In this document: positions 18,101 through 24,965 of the stretch, in pieces
Numbering within the stretch: the stretch's first letter is position 1
Layout of the letters: the number at the start of each line of letters is the position of its first letter
Origin: Streptomyces abyssalis
GTDB lineage: Bacteria; Actinomycetota; Actinomycetes; Streptomycetales; Streptomycetaceae
Assembly: GCF_001751365.1 (NCBI RefSeq)
Contig: NZ_LJGT01000041.1
Coordinates: 143,843-207,842, forward strand
Length of the DNA stretch: 64,000 bases
Direction of reading: 5' to 3'
Made by a program: the position numbers and the translations under genes
Notes under the pieces: generated by a model
Told to the model about the DNA's origin: nothing
The model's database searches: none
Seen by the model: only the letters and a program-made list of their open reading frames with translations

Positions 18101-18330
18101 GGGCGCGCAACGAGCCGCTGCCGGATGCGCGGGTCACGCTCGTGGACGCGGCGGGCGACGTGGTGGCGACGTCCACCACCGGCGAGGACGGCGCGTACGC
18201 CTTCACGGACCTGGACGGCGGCGACTACTCGGTCGTCGCCGGCGGCTACCCGCCGGTCGCGACCACGCTGCACGTGGACGGCCCGGGCGTGGAGGGATTC
18301 GACATCGAACTCCGCCACCCGGACGAGTAG
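15151..18330 (+). CDS. MMPL/RND-type exporter with three C-terminal carboxypeptidase-regulatory-like repeats
   Basis: A 1059-residue membrane transporter. Two RND halves are visible: helix 1 near 16-36, an extracytoplasmic domain, then helices at about 180-330 with the GIDYALFILSRYR motif; and a second half from about 400 with the GLAMDYEVFLVTRMRE motif. The Asp-Tyr pairs are the expected proton-relay residues. A charged Ala/Arg/Thr linker (about 335-400) joins them. Most MMPL proteins end near residue 740. Here a linker leads into three beta-sandwich-like repeats (about 801-888, 889-973, 974-1059), each with a GxVR..dG..v.gA.V pattern and GSYVL/GEFSF/GAYAF strands. GTG start; paired with the TetR gene upstream. 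Confidence 0.9.
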   Translation: MATFLSKLGRFAFRRRHFVALIWVALLTVAGLGAAQAPAAGSSSFSIPGTEAQKAFDLLDDRFPGSSADGATARVVFKAPEGEKITAPDNKATVQQAVQELGTGSEVASVVDPFKAKAISKDGSLTYAQVSYEVPGMELEDSSRDALQDVAQDARGEGLTVEVGGDALNTIPETGSTEVIGLAVAAVVLVITLGSLIAAGLPLLTALIGVGIGVSTITALANTLELDSTTSTLAMMIGLAVGIDYALFILSRYRAELADGREREEAAGRAVGTAGSAVVFAGLTVVIALVGLAVVDIPVLTKMGLAAAGTVAVAVLIALTLIPALIGYARKRVRPAGAKRRKAPEGSHKKAKHGDTKRAEGGPSEEARADAARSDAARTETARTEAKPNMGTRWARFVVRRPVTILLLGVLGLGAAAVPVGELELGLPDDGSQPTDTTQRKAYDLLSDGFGPGFNGPLMVVVDARAGDDPKGAVSEVTKTVKGMDNVLSVTPPKYNKAGDTAMINVIPDSAPSDAATEDLVHDIRGAGEDIKAGTDATVLVTGTPAMNIDVSQKLDDALAPYLALVVGLAFLLLIVVFRSILVPLKAALGFLLSVLAALGAVVAVFQWGWLAEVMAVEETGPVMSMMPIFMVGVVFGLAMDYEVFLVTRMREAYVHGERPREAVVTGFRHGARVVTAAAVIMIAVFAGFIGSTDSMVKMIGFGLAVAVFFDAFIVRMAIVPAVLALLGRAAWWLPRWLGRALPNVDVEGEGLRDTPAGGPKDGGPGAPVAIPRPSTERVPVTAGAAASASAARPAAAASEQYELAGCGVHGTVRNADGAGVGRAALTLISMSGRQLGRSTAHENGSYVLDAPEPGSYVLIVAADRHKPRASTVVVGDEPLSHDIVLSGTSGLAGQVRNAADGRAVTDAMVVVTDERGEALATGKTGQRGEFSFEGLVTGTFTLAVNAPGYRPTARPVEVDGNGVTRIQIELAAGAQVQGTVRAGARNEPLPDARVTLVDAAGDVVATSTTGEDGAYAFTDLDGGDYSVVAGGYPPVATTLHVDGPGVEGFDIELRHPDE

Positions 18331-18367
18331 TTCGCACCGGCCCCCAGGGTCCCCGGCGGGCCGGTGC

Positions 18368-18398
18368 GCGGCGCGCGTGACGAGCGAGCGCGCGCCGC
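18368..18398. terminator. Hairpin between convergent exporter and yajQ genes
   Basis: Arms 18368-18377 (GCGGCGCGCG) and 18389-18398 pair perfectly across an 11-nt loop, 38 bp after the exporter stop. It could serve as a bidirectional terminator for the two convergent genes. Confidence 0.6.
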
Positions 18399-18541
18399 CC
18401 GGCCCGTTCGGGACGGCCCCGGTCCCGGCGTATGCCCTTCGGCGCGGTCCCGGGAGGGCCCGCACCTGTCGCGCCGGGGCCGGGTCCGGCACCGGCACCG
18501 GCACCGGCGGGCGCGTGGGAGTGCGGAGAGCGGCCGGCCGG

Positions 18542-19030
18542 TCAGCGGTAGTTCACGAACTGCAGCGGGAAGTCGAAGTCCTTTCCCTTCAACAGCGCGA
18601 TGATCTCCTGCAGATGGTCACGGCTCTTGGACGAGACGCGCAGCTCGTCACCCTGCACCTGCGCCTTGACGCCCTTCGGGCCCTCGTCGCGGATGACCTT
18701 CGCGATCTTCTTGGCCTCGTCCTGCGCGATGCCCTCCTTCAGCGACGCGAAGATCTTGTACTCCTTGCCGGACGCCTGCGGTTCACCGGCGTCCAGAGCC
18801 TTCAGGGAGATGCCGCGTTTGATCAGCTTGGACTGGAAGATGTCGAGGACCGCCTTCACGCGCTCCTCGGCGTTGGCCCGCATCTCGATCTTCTCGCCCG
18901 ACCACGCGACCGAGGCGTCCACGCCGCGGAAGTCGTAGCGCTGGGAGATCTCCTTGGACGCCTGGTTGACGGCGTTGTCGACCTCCTGCCGCTCGACCTT
19001 CGAGACGATGTCGAAACTGGAGTCGGCCAT
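18542..19030 (-). CDS. yajQ: YajQ-family nucleotide (cyclic di-GMP)-binding protein
   Basis: A 162-residue cytosolic protein matching the YajQ/UPF0234 family over its whole length, with the typical start ADSSFDIVSKVERQEVDNAV, the RYDFRG motif, and two ferredoxin-like folds in tandem ending DFPLQFVNYR. Some members bind cyclic di-GMP and act with transcription factors; binding here is inferred from family only. ATG start at 19030, single gene, next to and divergent from tRNA-Tyr. Confidence 0.95.
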   Translation of the reverse strand: MADSSFDIVSKVERQEVDNAVNQASKEISQRYDFRGVDASVAWSGEKIEMRANAEERVKAVLDIFQSKLIKRGISLKALDAGEPQASGKEYKIFASLKEGIAQDEAKKIAKVIRDEGPKGVKAQVQGDELRVSSKSRDHLQEIIALLKGKDFDFPLQFVNYR

Positions 19031-19219
19031 GGTGAGTTGGCTCCTCTGGATAGATCCGTCACAGAAGCGGCCCGCGACGCGAACCGCGCGGTCAGCCTAG
19101 CCACTGAGCAGGCCCCGCACCCCTGATCAACCGGGTGGCGAAGCACCCCCGGGCATCGGGTATGGTTTACAGCGTTGCCACGGAGCACCGCCCATCGGCG
19201 GGCCCGGGCAGCAATCCCA

Positions 19220-19301
19220 GGCGGTGTGCCCGAGCGGCCAAAGGGAGCAGACTGTAAATCTGCCGGCTCAGCCTTCCTAGGTTCGAATCCTAGCGCCGCC
19301 A
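19220..19301 (+). tRNA. tRNA-Tyr (GUA)
   Basis: An 82-nt cloverleaf with acceptor GGCGGTG pairing with CGCCGCC (one G-T pair). Anticodon stem GCAGA/TCTGC holds loop CTGTAAA with anticodon GTA at 19254-19256. It has a long type-II variable arm and T-loop GTTCGAATC. Discriminator A; CCA is not encoded. A strong terminator follows at once. Confidence 0.97.
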
Positions 19302-19309
19302 CAGGACAG

Positions 19310-19353
19310 AAAGCCCTCCCGGACCTGCTGTGAAGCAGCTCCGGGAGGGCTTT
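19310..19353 (+). terminator. Strong rho-independent terminator after tRNA-Tyr
   Basis: 14-bp perfect arms at 19310-19323 and 19340-19353 (core AGCCCTCCCGGA) enclose an inner CTGCT/AGCAG stem with a GTGA loop. The right arm ends in a TTTTT run (19351-19355), unusually canonical for this genome. Confidence 0.93.
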
Positions 19354-19486
19354 TTCGTGTCCGACTCCCGAGCAGGTCGCGTGGGCGAGAAGTGCACTTG
19401 CCTCACCCTGCCTCGCCCTGATCCCATCCCTGACCAGCGCGTGTTCCCGTCAGTCGTCCCCGGGGAACGGCCGGTCGGCTGAGTGA

Positions 19487-19909
19487 TCAACGGCTCGCGC
19501 CGTCGCCGTGATCGATGGGGACGAGGAGACCGGCCGGGACGAGTACCGCCATGGTCAATGCAACAACGTTGAGGGCCACGTCGAGAGTGCCGTACACGTC
19601 CAAGTGCCGGAAGTGGAAGATCAGGTGCAGCACGTCGAAGGTCAGCCAGGCCAGTCCTGTGGCCTGGCTGACGAGGTTGTTTCGCACGTGCCCCAGGGCG
19701 AAGAGACTGAGTACGAACAGTGCCAGGAACATGGCTCCGGCGTCCGTCGCGAGATGCTCGTTGTACGGGCCGAGTTGGGGCAGCCAACTCAGGCCGAAGC
19801 CGGGAAAGTCGCGGTACCACTGGTGTGGGGCGAAGTAGGCCCAGCCACCGGTGTAGGCACCGATGAGGGCGAGGATCGCCAGGAGAACGCGTCGAGAGTG
19901 GATGCCCAT
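19487..19909 (-). CDS. Small integral membrane protein, function unknown
   Basis: I do not recognise a characterised family. The 140 residues contain about four hydrophobic helices (8-26, 55-76, 83-100, 108-131). A WYRDFPGFGLSWLP loop follows helix 1, and a histidine-rich HLIFHFRHLD stretch lies near residues 94-103. ATG start at 19909 with a TGAGGAC ribosome site. It stands alone after the tRNA-Tyr terminator. The His cluster at a membrane border might bind metal or haem, but nothing more supports that. Confidence 0.75.
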   Translation of the reverse strand: MGIHSRRVLLAILALIGAYTGGWAYFAPHQWYRDFPGFGLSWLPQLGPYNEHLATDAGAMFLALFVLSLFALGHVRNNLVSQATGLAWLTFDVLHLIFHFRHLDVYGTLDVALNVVALTMAVLVPAGLLVPIDHGDGASR

Positions 19910-20014
19910 GTCCTCAATGACGAACGGCAGCGCCGGATTGTGACGGCCTCAGCGCCGAACGGAGGAGTTCACGCAGCGGCGCCGCCGGCCTGGACACACC
20001 CCTCAGCGTCGAGA

Positions 20015-20068
20015 TCGCCGAGCCGCCTTTTGGTCGCTGCCTCGCCGAGCCGCCTGTTGGCCGCTGCC
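20015..20068. repeat. 27-bp tandem duplication
   Basis: Two head-to-tail copies (20015-20041 and 20042-20068), each beginning TCGCCGAGCCGCCT, differ at two positions. They are non-coding, with no flanking mobile element seen. Confidence 0.85.
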
Positions 20069-20152
20069 GTACGCGCCCACCCTGCACGGGTTTCCCGCCG
20101 GTTCCCCGACTCGTCGGACACCCGACGGCCCGAGCCCGGACCGGCCAGGACC

Positions 20153-20170
20153 CTCCCGCAAGCGCGGGAG
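20153..20170 (-). terminator. Short hairpin downstream of the SRPBCC gene
   Basis: CTCCCGC (20153-20159) and GCGGGAG (20164-20170) form a 7-bp stem with an AAGC loop, about 65 bp beyond the minus-strand stop. Plausible weak terminator. Confidence 0.4.
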
Positions 20171-20233
20171 TGCTGAGGGGGAGGGCCTCGTCTGACCCTC
20201 CGGCAGGGCGTGGCCGTGCGAGGCCCCAGACCC

Positions 20234-20692
20234 TCAGACGCTTGCGGCGGGCTCACGCCCGTGCTCGCGCACCGCGATCCGGGCCAGCTTGGTGAGCATC
20301 ATGCCGTTGCGAACCGCGACAAGGTAGTTGACGGGGAGTCCGTGCATCCTCGTACCCGGGCCCCTGAGGGGATGCCAGTCGAGGACGAAGAGAGTGTGCT
20401 CGCCCCAGGGGACCAGGTTCATGGCGATGCGGGCGGCACCGAAGGGGTCTGCCTTGGCTTCCAGTTCCAGGCGGCGTCGCGGTTCGCAGACACGGACGAC
20501 GCAGGTGTCGTCGAGGGTCAGTGCGCCCAAGCCGACGCGGACGCGCAGGCGGGCTCCGACGGCGGGCCAGTGCGGGTCCGCGGCGAGGACCTGCCGGGTT
20601 CCCGTCACCCACTCCCCGTAGCGGTAGCCGTCGCACAGCAGGTCCCAGACCTCGGTGGGTGAGCTGAGGATCAGACGGCGGTTACGGGCCAC
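20234..20692 (-). CDS. SRPBCC (START/Bet v1-like) family protein
   Basis: A 152-residue single-domain protein of the ligand-binding helix-grip fold. It begins ARNRRLILSSPTEVWDLLCDGYRYGEWV, the usual SRPBCC start with the SPTEVW and YGEWV positions. Strands DTCVVRVCEPRRRLEL and the final helix RNGMMLTKLARIAVRE fit the fold. The GTG at 20692 is preferred because AAGGAG lies 10 bp upstream; an upstream GTG would place the ribosome site too close. The ligand is unknown. Single gene. Confidence 0.82.
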   Translation of the reverse strand: MARNRRLILSSPTEVWDLLCDGYRYGEWVTGTRQVLAADPHWPAVGARLRVRVGLGALTLDDTCVVRVCEPRRRLELEAKADPFGAARIAMNLVPWGEHTLFVLDWHPLRGPGTRMHGLPVNYLVAVRNGMMLTKLARIAVREHGREPAASV

Positions 20693-20933
20693 GCCGACCA
20701 CACTCCTTCCGAGACGGGGACCATGGACGCCCCAAGCCGGTCCTCGGGGACCGGTGCCGACGGCCGCTGCACCGGACTCGGCACAGTCTTCGACACTAGC
20801 CACACGTCACGCCCCGGCACCGCAACGACCGGGCCGGCAGATCGACTCGTACTCCACCGTGAGCACCACCGTGTCCTCAGACAGGAGGGGGAGACCGCTC
20901 AGCCGCCCGCGCTGTCGGTGAGATCAGCATTTC

Positions 20934-20943
20934 CTGAATTCAG
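20934..20943. promoter_or_regulatory. Palindrome and direct repeat at the cmtR promoter
   Basis: CTGAATTCAG is a perfect 10-bp palindrome 22 bp before the cmtR ATG, flanked by two copies of TCAGCATT (about 20924-20931 and 20940-20947). Likely operator of the metal sensor encoded next; no footprint is known to me. Confidence 0.5.
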
Positions 20944-20964
20944 CATTCCGTGTACTGTCGCAGG

Positions 20965-21300
20965 ATGCTGTCCATCGCTCCCGACATCGAGGTGCTGGTC
21001 CGGTTCGGCCGTGCGCTCGCCGATCCGATCCGCTGCCGGCTGCTGCTGGCTCTGCGGGAGGCCCCGGCCCATCCGTCCGATCTGGCGGACGCGCTGGAGA
21101 TCTCCCGTACCAGGCTGTCCAACCACCTGGCCTGTCTCCGTGACTGCGGGCTGGTCGTCGCCGTTCCTGTGGGCCGCCGGACGCGATACGAACTCGCCGA
21201 TCCCCGCATCGGGCACGCACTGGACGACCTGCGTACGGCGGTGGTTGCCGTGGATGCGGGCCGCACCTGTGCCGACGCCGATGAGGAGGGCTGCTGCTGA
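20965..21300 (+). CDS. cmtR: CmtR-type ArsR-family Cd(II)/Pb(II)-sensing repressor
   Basis: A 111-residue winged-helix metalloregulator. With the ATG at 20965, cysteines fall at 57, 61 and 102, the same positions as the Cd/Pb ligands of Mycobacterium tuberculosis CmtR, which also supports this start over the GTG at 20950. The recognition region is SRTRLSNHLACLRDCGLV. An extra Cys pair closes the protein. Binding of Cd or Pb should release DNA. The CDF exporter begins 1 bp after its stop, so sensor and pump form one unit. Confidence 0.9.
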   Translation: MLSIAPDIEVLVRFGRALADPIRCRLLLALREAPAHPSDLADALEISRTRLSNHLACLRDCGLVVAVPVGRRTRYELADPRIGHALDDLRTAVVAVDAGRTCADADEEGCC

Positions 21301-21301
21301 G

Positions 21302-22009
21302 ATGGCCACGATCTCGCTCGGACCGTCTCCGCAGCGCCGCGAGGCGCTGAGCCGCCGCATCCGGATCCTGGTCGCAGCCACCATCAGTTACAACGTCGTC
21401 GAAGCCGTGGTGGCCATCACGGCGGGCAGTCTTGCTTCGTCCACAGCCCTGGTCGGCTTCGGCCTGGATTCCGTCATCGAGGTCTCCTCCGCCGCGGCGG
21501 TCGCCTGGCAGTTCTCGGCGCGCGAGTACTCCGTACGTGAGGCGAGGGAGAAGCGCACCCTGCGGATCATCGCCTTCTCCTTCTTCGCACTCGCCGCATA
21601 CGTGACCGTCGACGCCGTCCGCGCACTGCTCGGCTCCGCGGACGCAGACCGGTCGGTCCCCGGCATCGTCCTCGCCGCCCTCTCGCTGGCGGTCATGCCG
21701 TTCCTGTCGGCTGCTCAGCGCCGCACCGGACGAGAGCTCGGCTCTGCCTCGGCCGTAGCCGACTCGAAGCAGACCCTGCTGTGCACGTACCTCTCCGGGG
21801 TGCTGCTGCTGGGCCTGCTGGCCAACGCCACCGTCGGCTGGTCGTGGGCAGACCCCGTCGCGGCACTGATCATCGCCGCCGTCGCGGTGAAGGAAGGCCG
21901 CGACGCATGGCAGGGCAAAGGCTGCTGCGCGGCACCGGCGACGCCAGGGGCACCGGCTCTCGATGCCGGTACGTGCGGCCCCGGCGCGAAATGCGACTGC
22001 TGCACCTGA
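21302..22009 (+). CDS. Cation diffusion facilitator-type metal exporter with Cys-rich tail
   Basis: A 235-residue membrane protein with about six helices. The first metal-site helix reads GFGLDSVIEVSSA and the second ADSKQTLLC, giving one Asp each instead of the HxxxD/DxxxD of typical zinc CDF proteins. The C-terminal cytoplasmic tail carries seven cysteines (GCC, TCG, KCDCC), an apparent soft-metal site. It probably exports Cd, Pb or Zn and is co-transcribed with cmtR. It is shorter than usual (about 300 residues) because the cytoplasmic domain is reduced to this tail. Confidence 0.85.
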   Translation: MATISLGPSPQRREALSRRIRILVAATISYNVVEAVVAITAGSLASSTALVGFGLDSVIEVSSAAAVAWQFSAREYSVREAREKRTLRIIAFSFFALAAYVTVDAVRALLGSADADRSVPGIVLAALSLAVMPFLSAAQRRTGRELGSASAVADSKQTLLCTYLSGVLLLGLLANATVGWSWADPVAALIIAAVAVKEGRDAWQGKGCCAAPATPGAPALDAGTCGPGAKCDCCT

Positions 22010-22115
22010 GCGCCGCCACGGAGCTGAGCTCCTCCCCCTGTACGCGTAGGCAGGGGCGTTGCGGCGACGCCGATGTTCCAAGGTCAGGGAAGTCCGGAAG
22101 CCGTCGCCGGGCTTC

Positions 22116-22745
22116 TCAGCCCGCCGCTCCCGCGTCCTGCTTGAGTGCGGTGTCGACGGCGAGCGCCGTCGCCACGACCAGGCTGCGCAGCGGGTCTTCG
22201 AGCGGCTGGTGGACCTCCAGGACGTAGTTGTCCGCGGAGGTGAACGCCGCCTTGGCCAGGCCTGCCCACTTCTTGGTGATGCGGGCGATCTCGGTGCCGT
22301 TCTTGTCGACGATCGAGAAGTTCCAGGCTCGCCAGTTCTCGGCCTTCAGGGTGCCGATCTGACGGCCGCCCGCCTCCATCGAGAAGTTGATCTTCCCGAA
22401 GACGTTCTGCTGCACGATCTCGCCGACCTTCGCTCCGTCGCGTCGTTCGACGATCAGACGGGACTTCACGAACTTCGCCGGCCGGGTGAGGACGAGTTGC
22501 ACCTTCCCCTCGGCGTCGCGTACCTCAAGGCGGTGTGTGAGGAACTGGTCGACGTCGGTGAGGAAACGCATCACCTTCTTCGCCTTGCTCTGGCCGGTCT
22601 GCGTCACAGACCCCAGGGCCTGGCCGTCCCCGTCGAACACCTTGTACTCATTGGTGAGTTCGATCAGTTTGCCCTTCTGGTTCACCACGACGACCGGTGA
22701 GTCGAAGAGCGTGCGCCCACTGGGCGTCATGCGTTCTGAGGTCAT
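22116..22745 (-). CDS. LURP-one/phospholipid-scramblase-related protein
   Basis: A 209-residue soluble protein with the tubby-like LURP-one fold seen in actinobacterial scramblase-related proteins. Recurrent beta strands are visible: FDSPVVVVNQKGKLIELTNEY, YKVFDGDGQALGSV, RFLTDVDQFLTHRLEVRD, LVLTRPAKFVKSRLIV, and NYVLEVHQPLEDPLRSLVVATALAVD at the end, where a hydrophobic C-terminal helix is buried in tubby folds. No catalytic role is known. ATG start at 22745; single gene behind a palindromic upstream site. Confidence 0.83.
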   Translation of the reverse strand: MTSERMTPSGRTLFDSPVVVVNQKGKLIELTNEYKVFDGDGQALGSVTQTGQSKAKKVMRFLTDVDQFLTHRLEVRDAEGKVQLVLTRPAKFVKSRLIVERRDGAKVGEIVQQNVFGKINFSMEAGGRQIGTLKAENWRAWNFSIVDKNGTEIARITKKWAGLAKAAFTSADNYVLEVHQPLEDPLRSLVVATALAVDTALKQDAGAAG

Positions 22746-22781
22746 GACCGGGACCGTACCGCCTCCGTGCGGGGGCTCATT

Positions 22782-22796
22782 GAGTAGTACCTACTC
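22782..22796. promoter_or_regulatory. Palindrome upstream of the LURP-one gene
   Basis: GAGTAG-TAC-CTACTC is a perfect 6-bp inverted repeat with a 3-bp centre, 37 bp before the minus-strand start at 22745. Position and symmetry suit an operator; the binding protein is unknown. Confidence 0.5.
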
Positions 22797-22911
22797 GTGA
22801 CAGCCGGCACATCGGGCATACGGACAGGGCACGTACCTCCGGAGCGGATCAGAGCCGGGTCAGGTCGCGGATCCAGGTCGTAACCCCGAACCACTGAACT
22901 CCCCGAAGCCC

Positions 22912-22935
22912 GAACCCCCGAACCCCCGAACCCCC
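22912..22935. repeat. 8-bp tandem repeat, three copies
   Basis: GAACCCCC is repeated exactly at 22912, 22920 and 22928, with degenerate copies on both sides, just before the terminator at 22951-22987. Simple-sequence tract with no evident role. Confidence 0.85.
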
Positions 22936-22950
22936 GAAGCCCGGACCGGG

Positions 22951-22987
22951 GACGGCTCCGGACCGGCATGTCCGGTCCGGAGCCGTC
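22951..22987 (-). terminator. 16-bp perfect hairpin terminator
   Basis: Arms 22951-22966 and 22972-22987 (core GGCTCCGGACC) pair perfectly around a 5-nt CATGT loop, 12 bp beyond the stop of the DUF7144-like gene on the minus strand. Confidence 0.88.
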
Positions 22988-22999
22988 GCCTCGGCTGGG

Positions 23000-23452
23000 C
23001 TAGGTCGACGTCTGCGATCGTGTGCCCATTCCCGCACACAGCGCCCAGATGATGAACACGTCGATCGCCAGCGTGATCACTGCCCAGAGCGGGAAGTAGG
23101 GCAGCCACATGAAGCTGGCGATCATGCCCAGGCCGGCGAGCGCTATGCCGATCCATCGGGCCCATGTGGCGCCCGTCATCATCACGGCTATGCCGGCGAC
23201 GGCGATCGCGGCGCCCAGAAAGAGATGGACCCATCCCCAGCCTGTGAGGCTGTAGTCGAACGCGTAGTTCGCGGTCGACGCGAACACGGCGTCCTCTCGC
23301 AGGGCTGCGACACCCGACGAAACGGCGAGCAGTCCGCCGAAGAACATCAGGGCACCGGCCAGCCTCGTCCAGCCGCTGAACATTGTCGTCGGCTTGCCGG
23401 TATGACGCACCGCGGTGCCCGCATGCGCTCCACTGGCAGCATGAGATGCCAT
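23000..23452 (-). CDS. DUF7144-type four-helix membrane protein
   Basis: A 150-residue protein with four predicted helices at about 30-48, 68-88, 93-112 and 117-137. The GWTRLAGALMFFGG start of helix 1, the GWGWVHLFLGAAIAVAG helix and the TWARWIGIALAGLGMIASFMW region match a small actinobacterial membrane family of unknown function. The ATG at 23452 follows a strong GGAGGAGGG site. A perfect 14-bp palindrome lies upstream and a strong terminator downstream, so it is monocistronic and probably regulated. Confidence 0.8.
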   Translation of the reverse strand: MASHAASGAHAGTAVRHTGKPTTMFSGWTRLAGALMFFGGLLAVSSGVAALREDAVFASTANYAFDYSLTGWGWVHLFLGAAIAVAGIAVMMTGATWARWIGIALAGLGMIASFMWLPYFPLWAVITLAIDVFIIWALCAGMGTRSQTST

Positions 23453-23815
23453 GTCGAGACCCTCCTCCTGCAAGGTCTGCCTTCACCTGTTCAGGTGCTT
23501 ATGCCCCAGTTTGGCAGATTATCGGCAGCTGGCTACCGGAGACGTTTCCGCAGCTCAGAGCGGCAACAGGGGCTCAAGCCCGGCCTCCCACGCCCCGCCA
23601 CCCGCGGTCTCCGCCGCGTCCGGGTCCGCCGTCCCGCCATCACGGGAGGCCACGGGGCCTGACACCCTCGGAGTCGCTCTTGCCAGGGACACCTCGCACC
23701 CCCGATGTTTCCGGTGCGGTGAACCCGGCCAGACGCGTAGCAGTCGCAACCGAACGACGCGAGCCCGGGGAGTCGCCCCGGGGCGCGCAGCGCACGCCGG
23801 GGGAGTAGGAGCCGA
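23453..23815. other. 363-bp divergent intergenic region
   Basis: It separates the DUF7144-like gene (leftward) from yihY (rightward). It holds a 14-bp palindrome at 23484-23497 and a possible leftward -10 (GATAAT, minus strand, 23518-23523). No gene is supported. Confidence 0.45.
23484..23497. promoter_or_regulatory. 14-bp perfect palindrome upstream of the DUF7144-like gene
   Basis: CACCTGTTCAGGTG lies 31 bp before the leftward start at 23452 and about 20 bp after a possible GATAAT -10, a position suited to a repressor site. The factor is unknown. Confidence 0.5.
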
Positions 23816-24859
23816 GTGAACACACGTGTGACCGGAGAGGACGCGGGAGCGGACAGCCGCCGGAACGGCACCGCGACGCCTCCCGACGCCCGGAAGGCGC
23901 CCTCCGCCACGGCCCCGCCGTCCTCGCCGCCGTCCTCCCCTTCGCTCTCACCCTCGCCCTCGTCCCCGTCGGAGCCTGCGCCCTCGTCCGGACGCCGGTC
24001 GGTGCGCGCCTCCCTGCCCGGAGCCGCCGAGTGCCGCACCGCGCTCCGCCGTACGCCGGTCTCCGTCTGGAACGACGACGTCACCGACTGGGCGGCCGCT
24101 CTCACCTACTACGCGGTGCTCGCGATCTTCCCCGCGCTGCTCGTCACGGTCTCGGCCGTGGGCCTCGCCGGTACGGACGCGACCAGGGAACTCATCGTCC
24201 GCGTGACCACCGTCCTGCCCGCCCAGTCCGGCGAACTCATGGCCGGTGCGCTGAAGGACATGGCCGCGCAGAGCACCGCCGCCTGGCTGCTCGCCGTGTT
24301 CGGCACGGCCGGATCGCTCTGGTCCGCTTCCAGCTACCTCAGCGTCTTCCGCCGTGCGCTCCACGCCATGCACGGCGTCGAGGACCACCGTCCGGTATGG
24401 CGTACGGTCCCGCGGATCGTGTTCACCGCCCTGGCGCTGCTGGCTCTCCTCGTCTCCAGCGTCTTCGTGCTCGTACTCAGCGGTGAGGTCGCACGTGCGG
24501 CCGGCGGCCTGCTCGGCATGGGCGGCTTCGCCGCCGGCGCCTGGAACACGATGAAGTGGCCGCTGCTGCTGGGACTGGTCGCGGTGCTCGTGCTGGTCGT
24601 CTTCCGCACCGGACCCGCCGGGACGCGAGGCGTACGGAGAAGGGCGCCGGGCGGTGCGCTCGCCGTGGTGCTCTGGCTCGTGGCGTCGCTGGGCTTCGCC
24701 CTCTACACCTCGCACGTCGGCACGTACCACAAGCTGTACGGGTCGCTCGCCGGGATCGTCGTCTTCCTGATCTGGCTGTGGATGTCGAATCTCGCGCTGC
24801 TCGTCGGCGCGCAGTTCAACGCCGAACTCGCCAAGTTGCGCCGCGACGGGGACGGTTGA
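23816..24859 (+). CDS. YihY/BrkB-family integral membrane protein
   Basis: A 347-residue membrane protein with six predicted helices from about residue 95. The opening DDVTDWAAALTYYAVLAIFPALLV and the closing SLAGIVVFLIWLWMSNLALLVGAQFNAEL are the family landmarks. Once annotated as ribonuclease BN, the family is now regarded as of unclear function and possibly a transporter. Residues 1-65 are a Ser/Pro-rich, low-complexity cytoplasmic extension. The GTG start at 23816 has an AGGAG site. Single gene. Confidence 0.88.
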   Translation: MNTRVTGEDAGADSRRNGTATPPDARKAPSATAPPSSPPSSPSLSPSPSSPSEPAPSSGRRSVRASLPGAAECRTALRRTPVSVWNDDVTDWAAALTYYAVLAIFPALLVTVSAVGLAGTDATRELIVRVTTVLPAQSGELMAGALKDMAAQSTAAWLLAVFGTAGSLWSASSYLSVFRRALHAMHGVEDHRPVWRTVPRIVFTALALLALLVSSVFVLVLSGEVARAAGGLLGMGGFAAGAWNTMKWPLLLGLVAVLVLVVFRTGPAGTRGVRRRAPGGALAVVLWLVASLGFALYTSHVGTYHKLYGSLAGIVVFLIWLWMSNLALLVGAQFNAELAKLRRDGDG

Positions 24860-24965
24860 GCCGCCCCTGAGCCCGTGCCCCTGAGCCGTCAGGGCGTCCG
24901 TCCGACCGGCCCGTCTCACGCCGAAGGCGAACCGGAGGCACCACCGGAGGCTCCGCCCGCACGGC

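Larger units (their letters stand above)
19910..20233. other. 324-bp intergenic region without a supported gene
   Basis: This contains the 27-bp tandem duplication at 20015-20068 and a hairpin at 20153-20170. No frame in it gives a recognisable protein. Confidence 0.5.

Noticed and set aside
19220..20233. tRNA-Tyr as an attachment site for an integrated element
   Set aside because: No integrase gene, no repeated 3' tRNA fragment, and the downstream genes show host-like composition.
22912..22935. CRISPR-like array from the GAACCCCC repeats
   Set aside because: Units are 8 bp with no spacers and no cas genes nearby; a simple tandem repeat.
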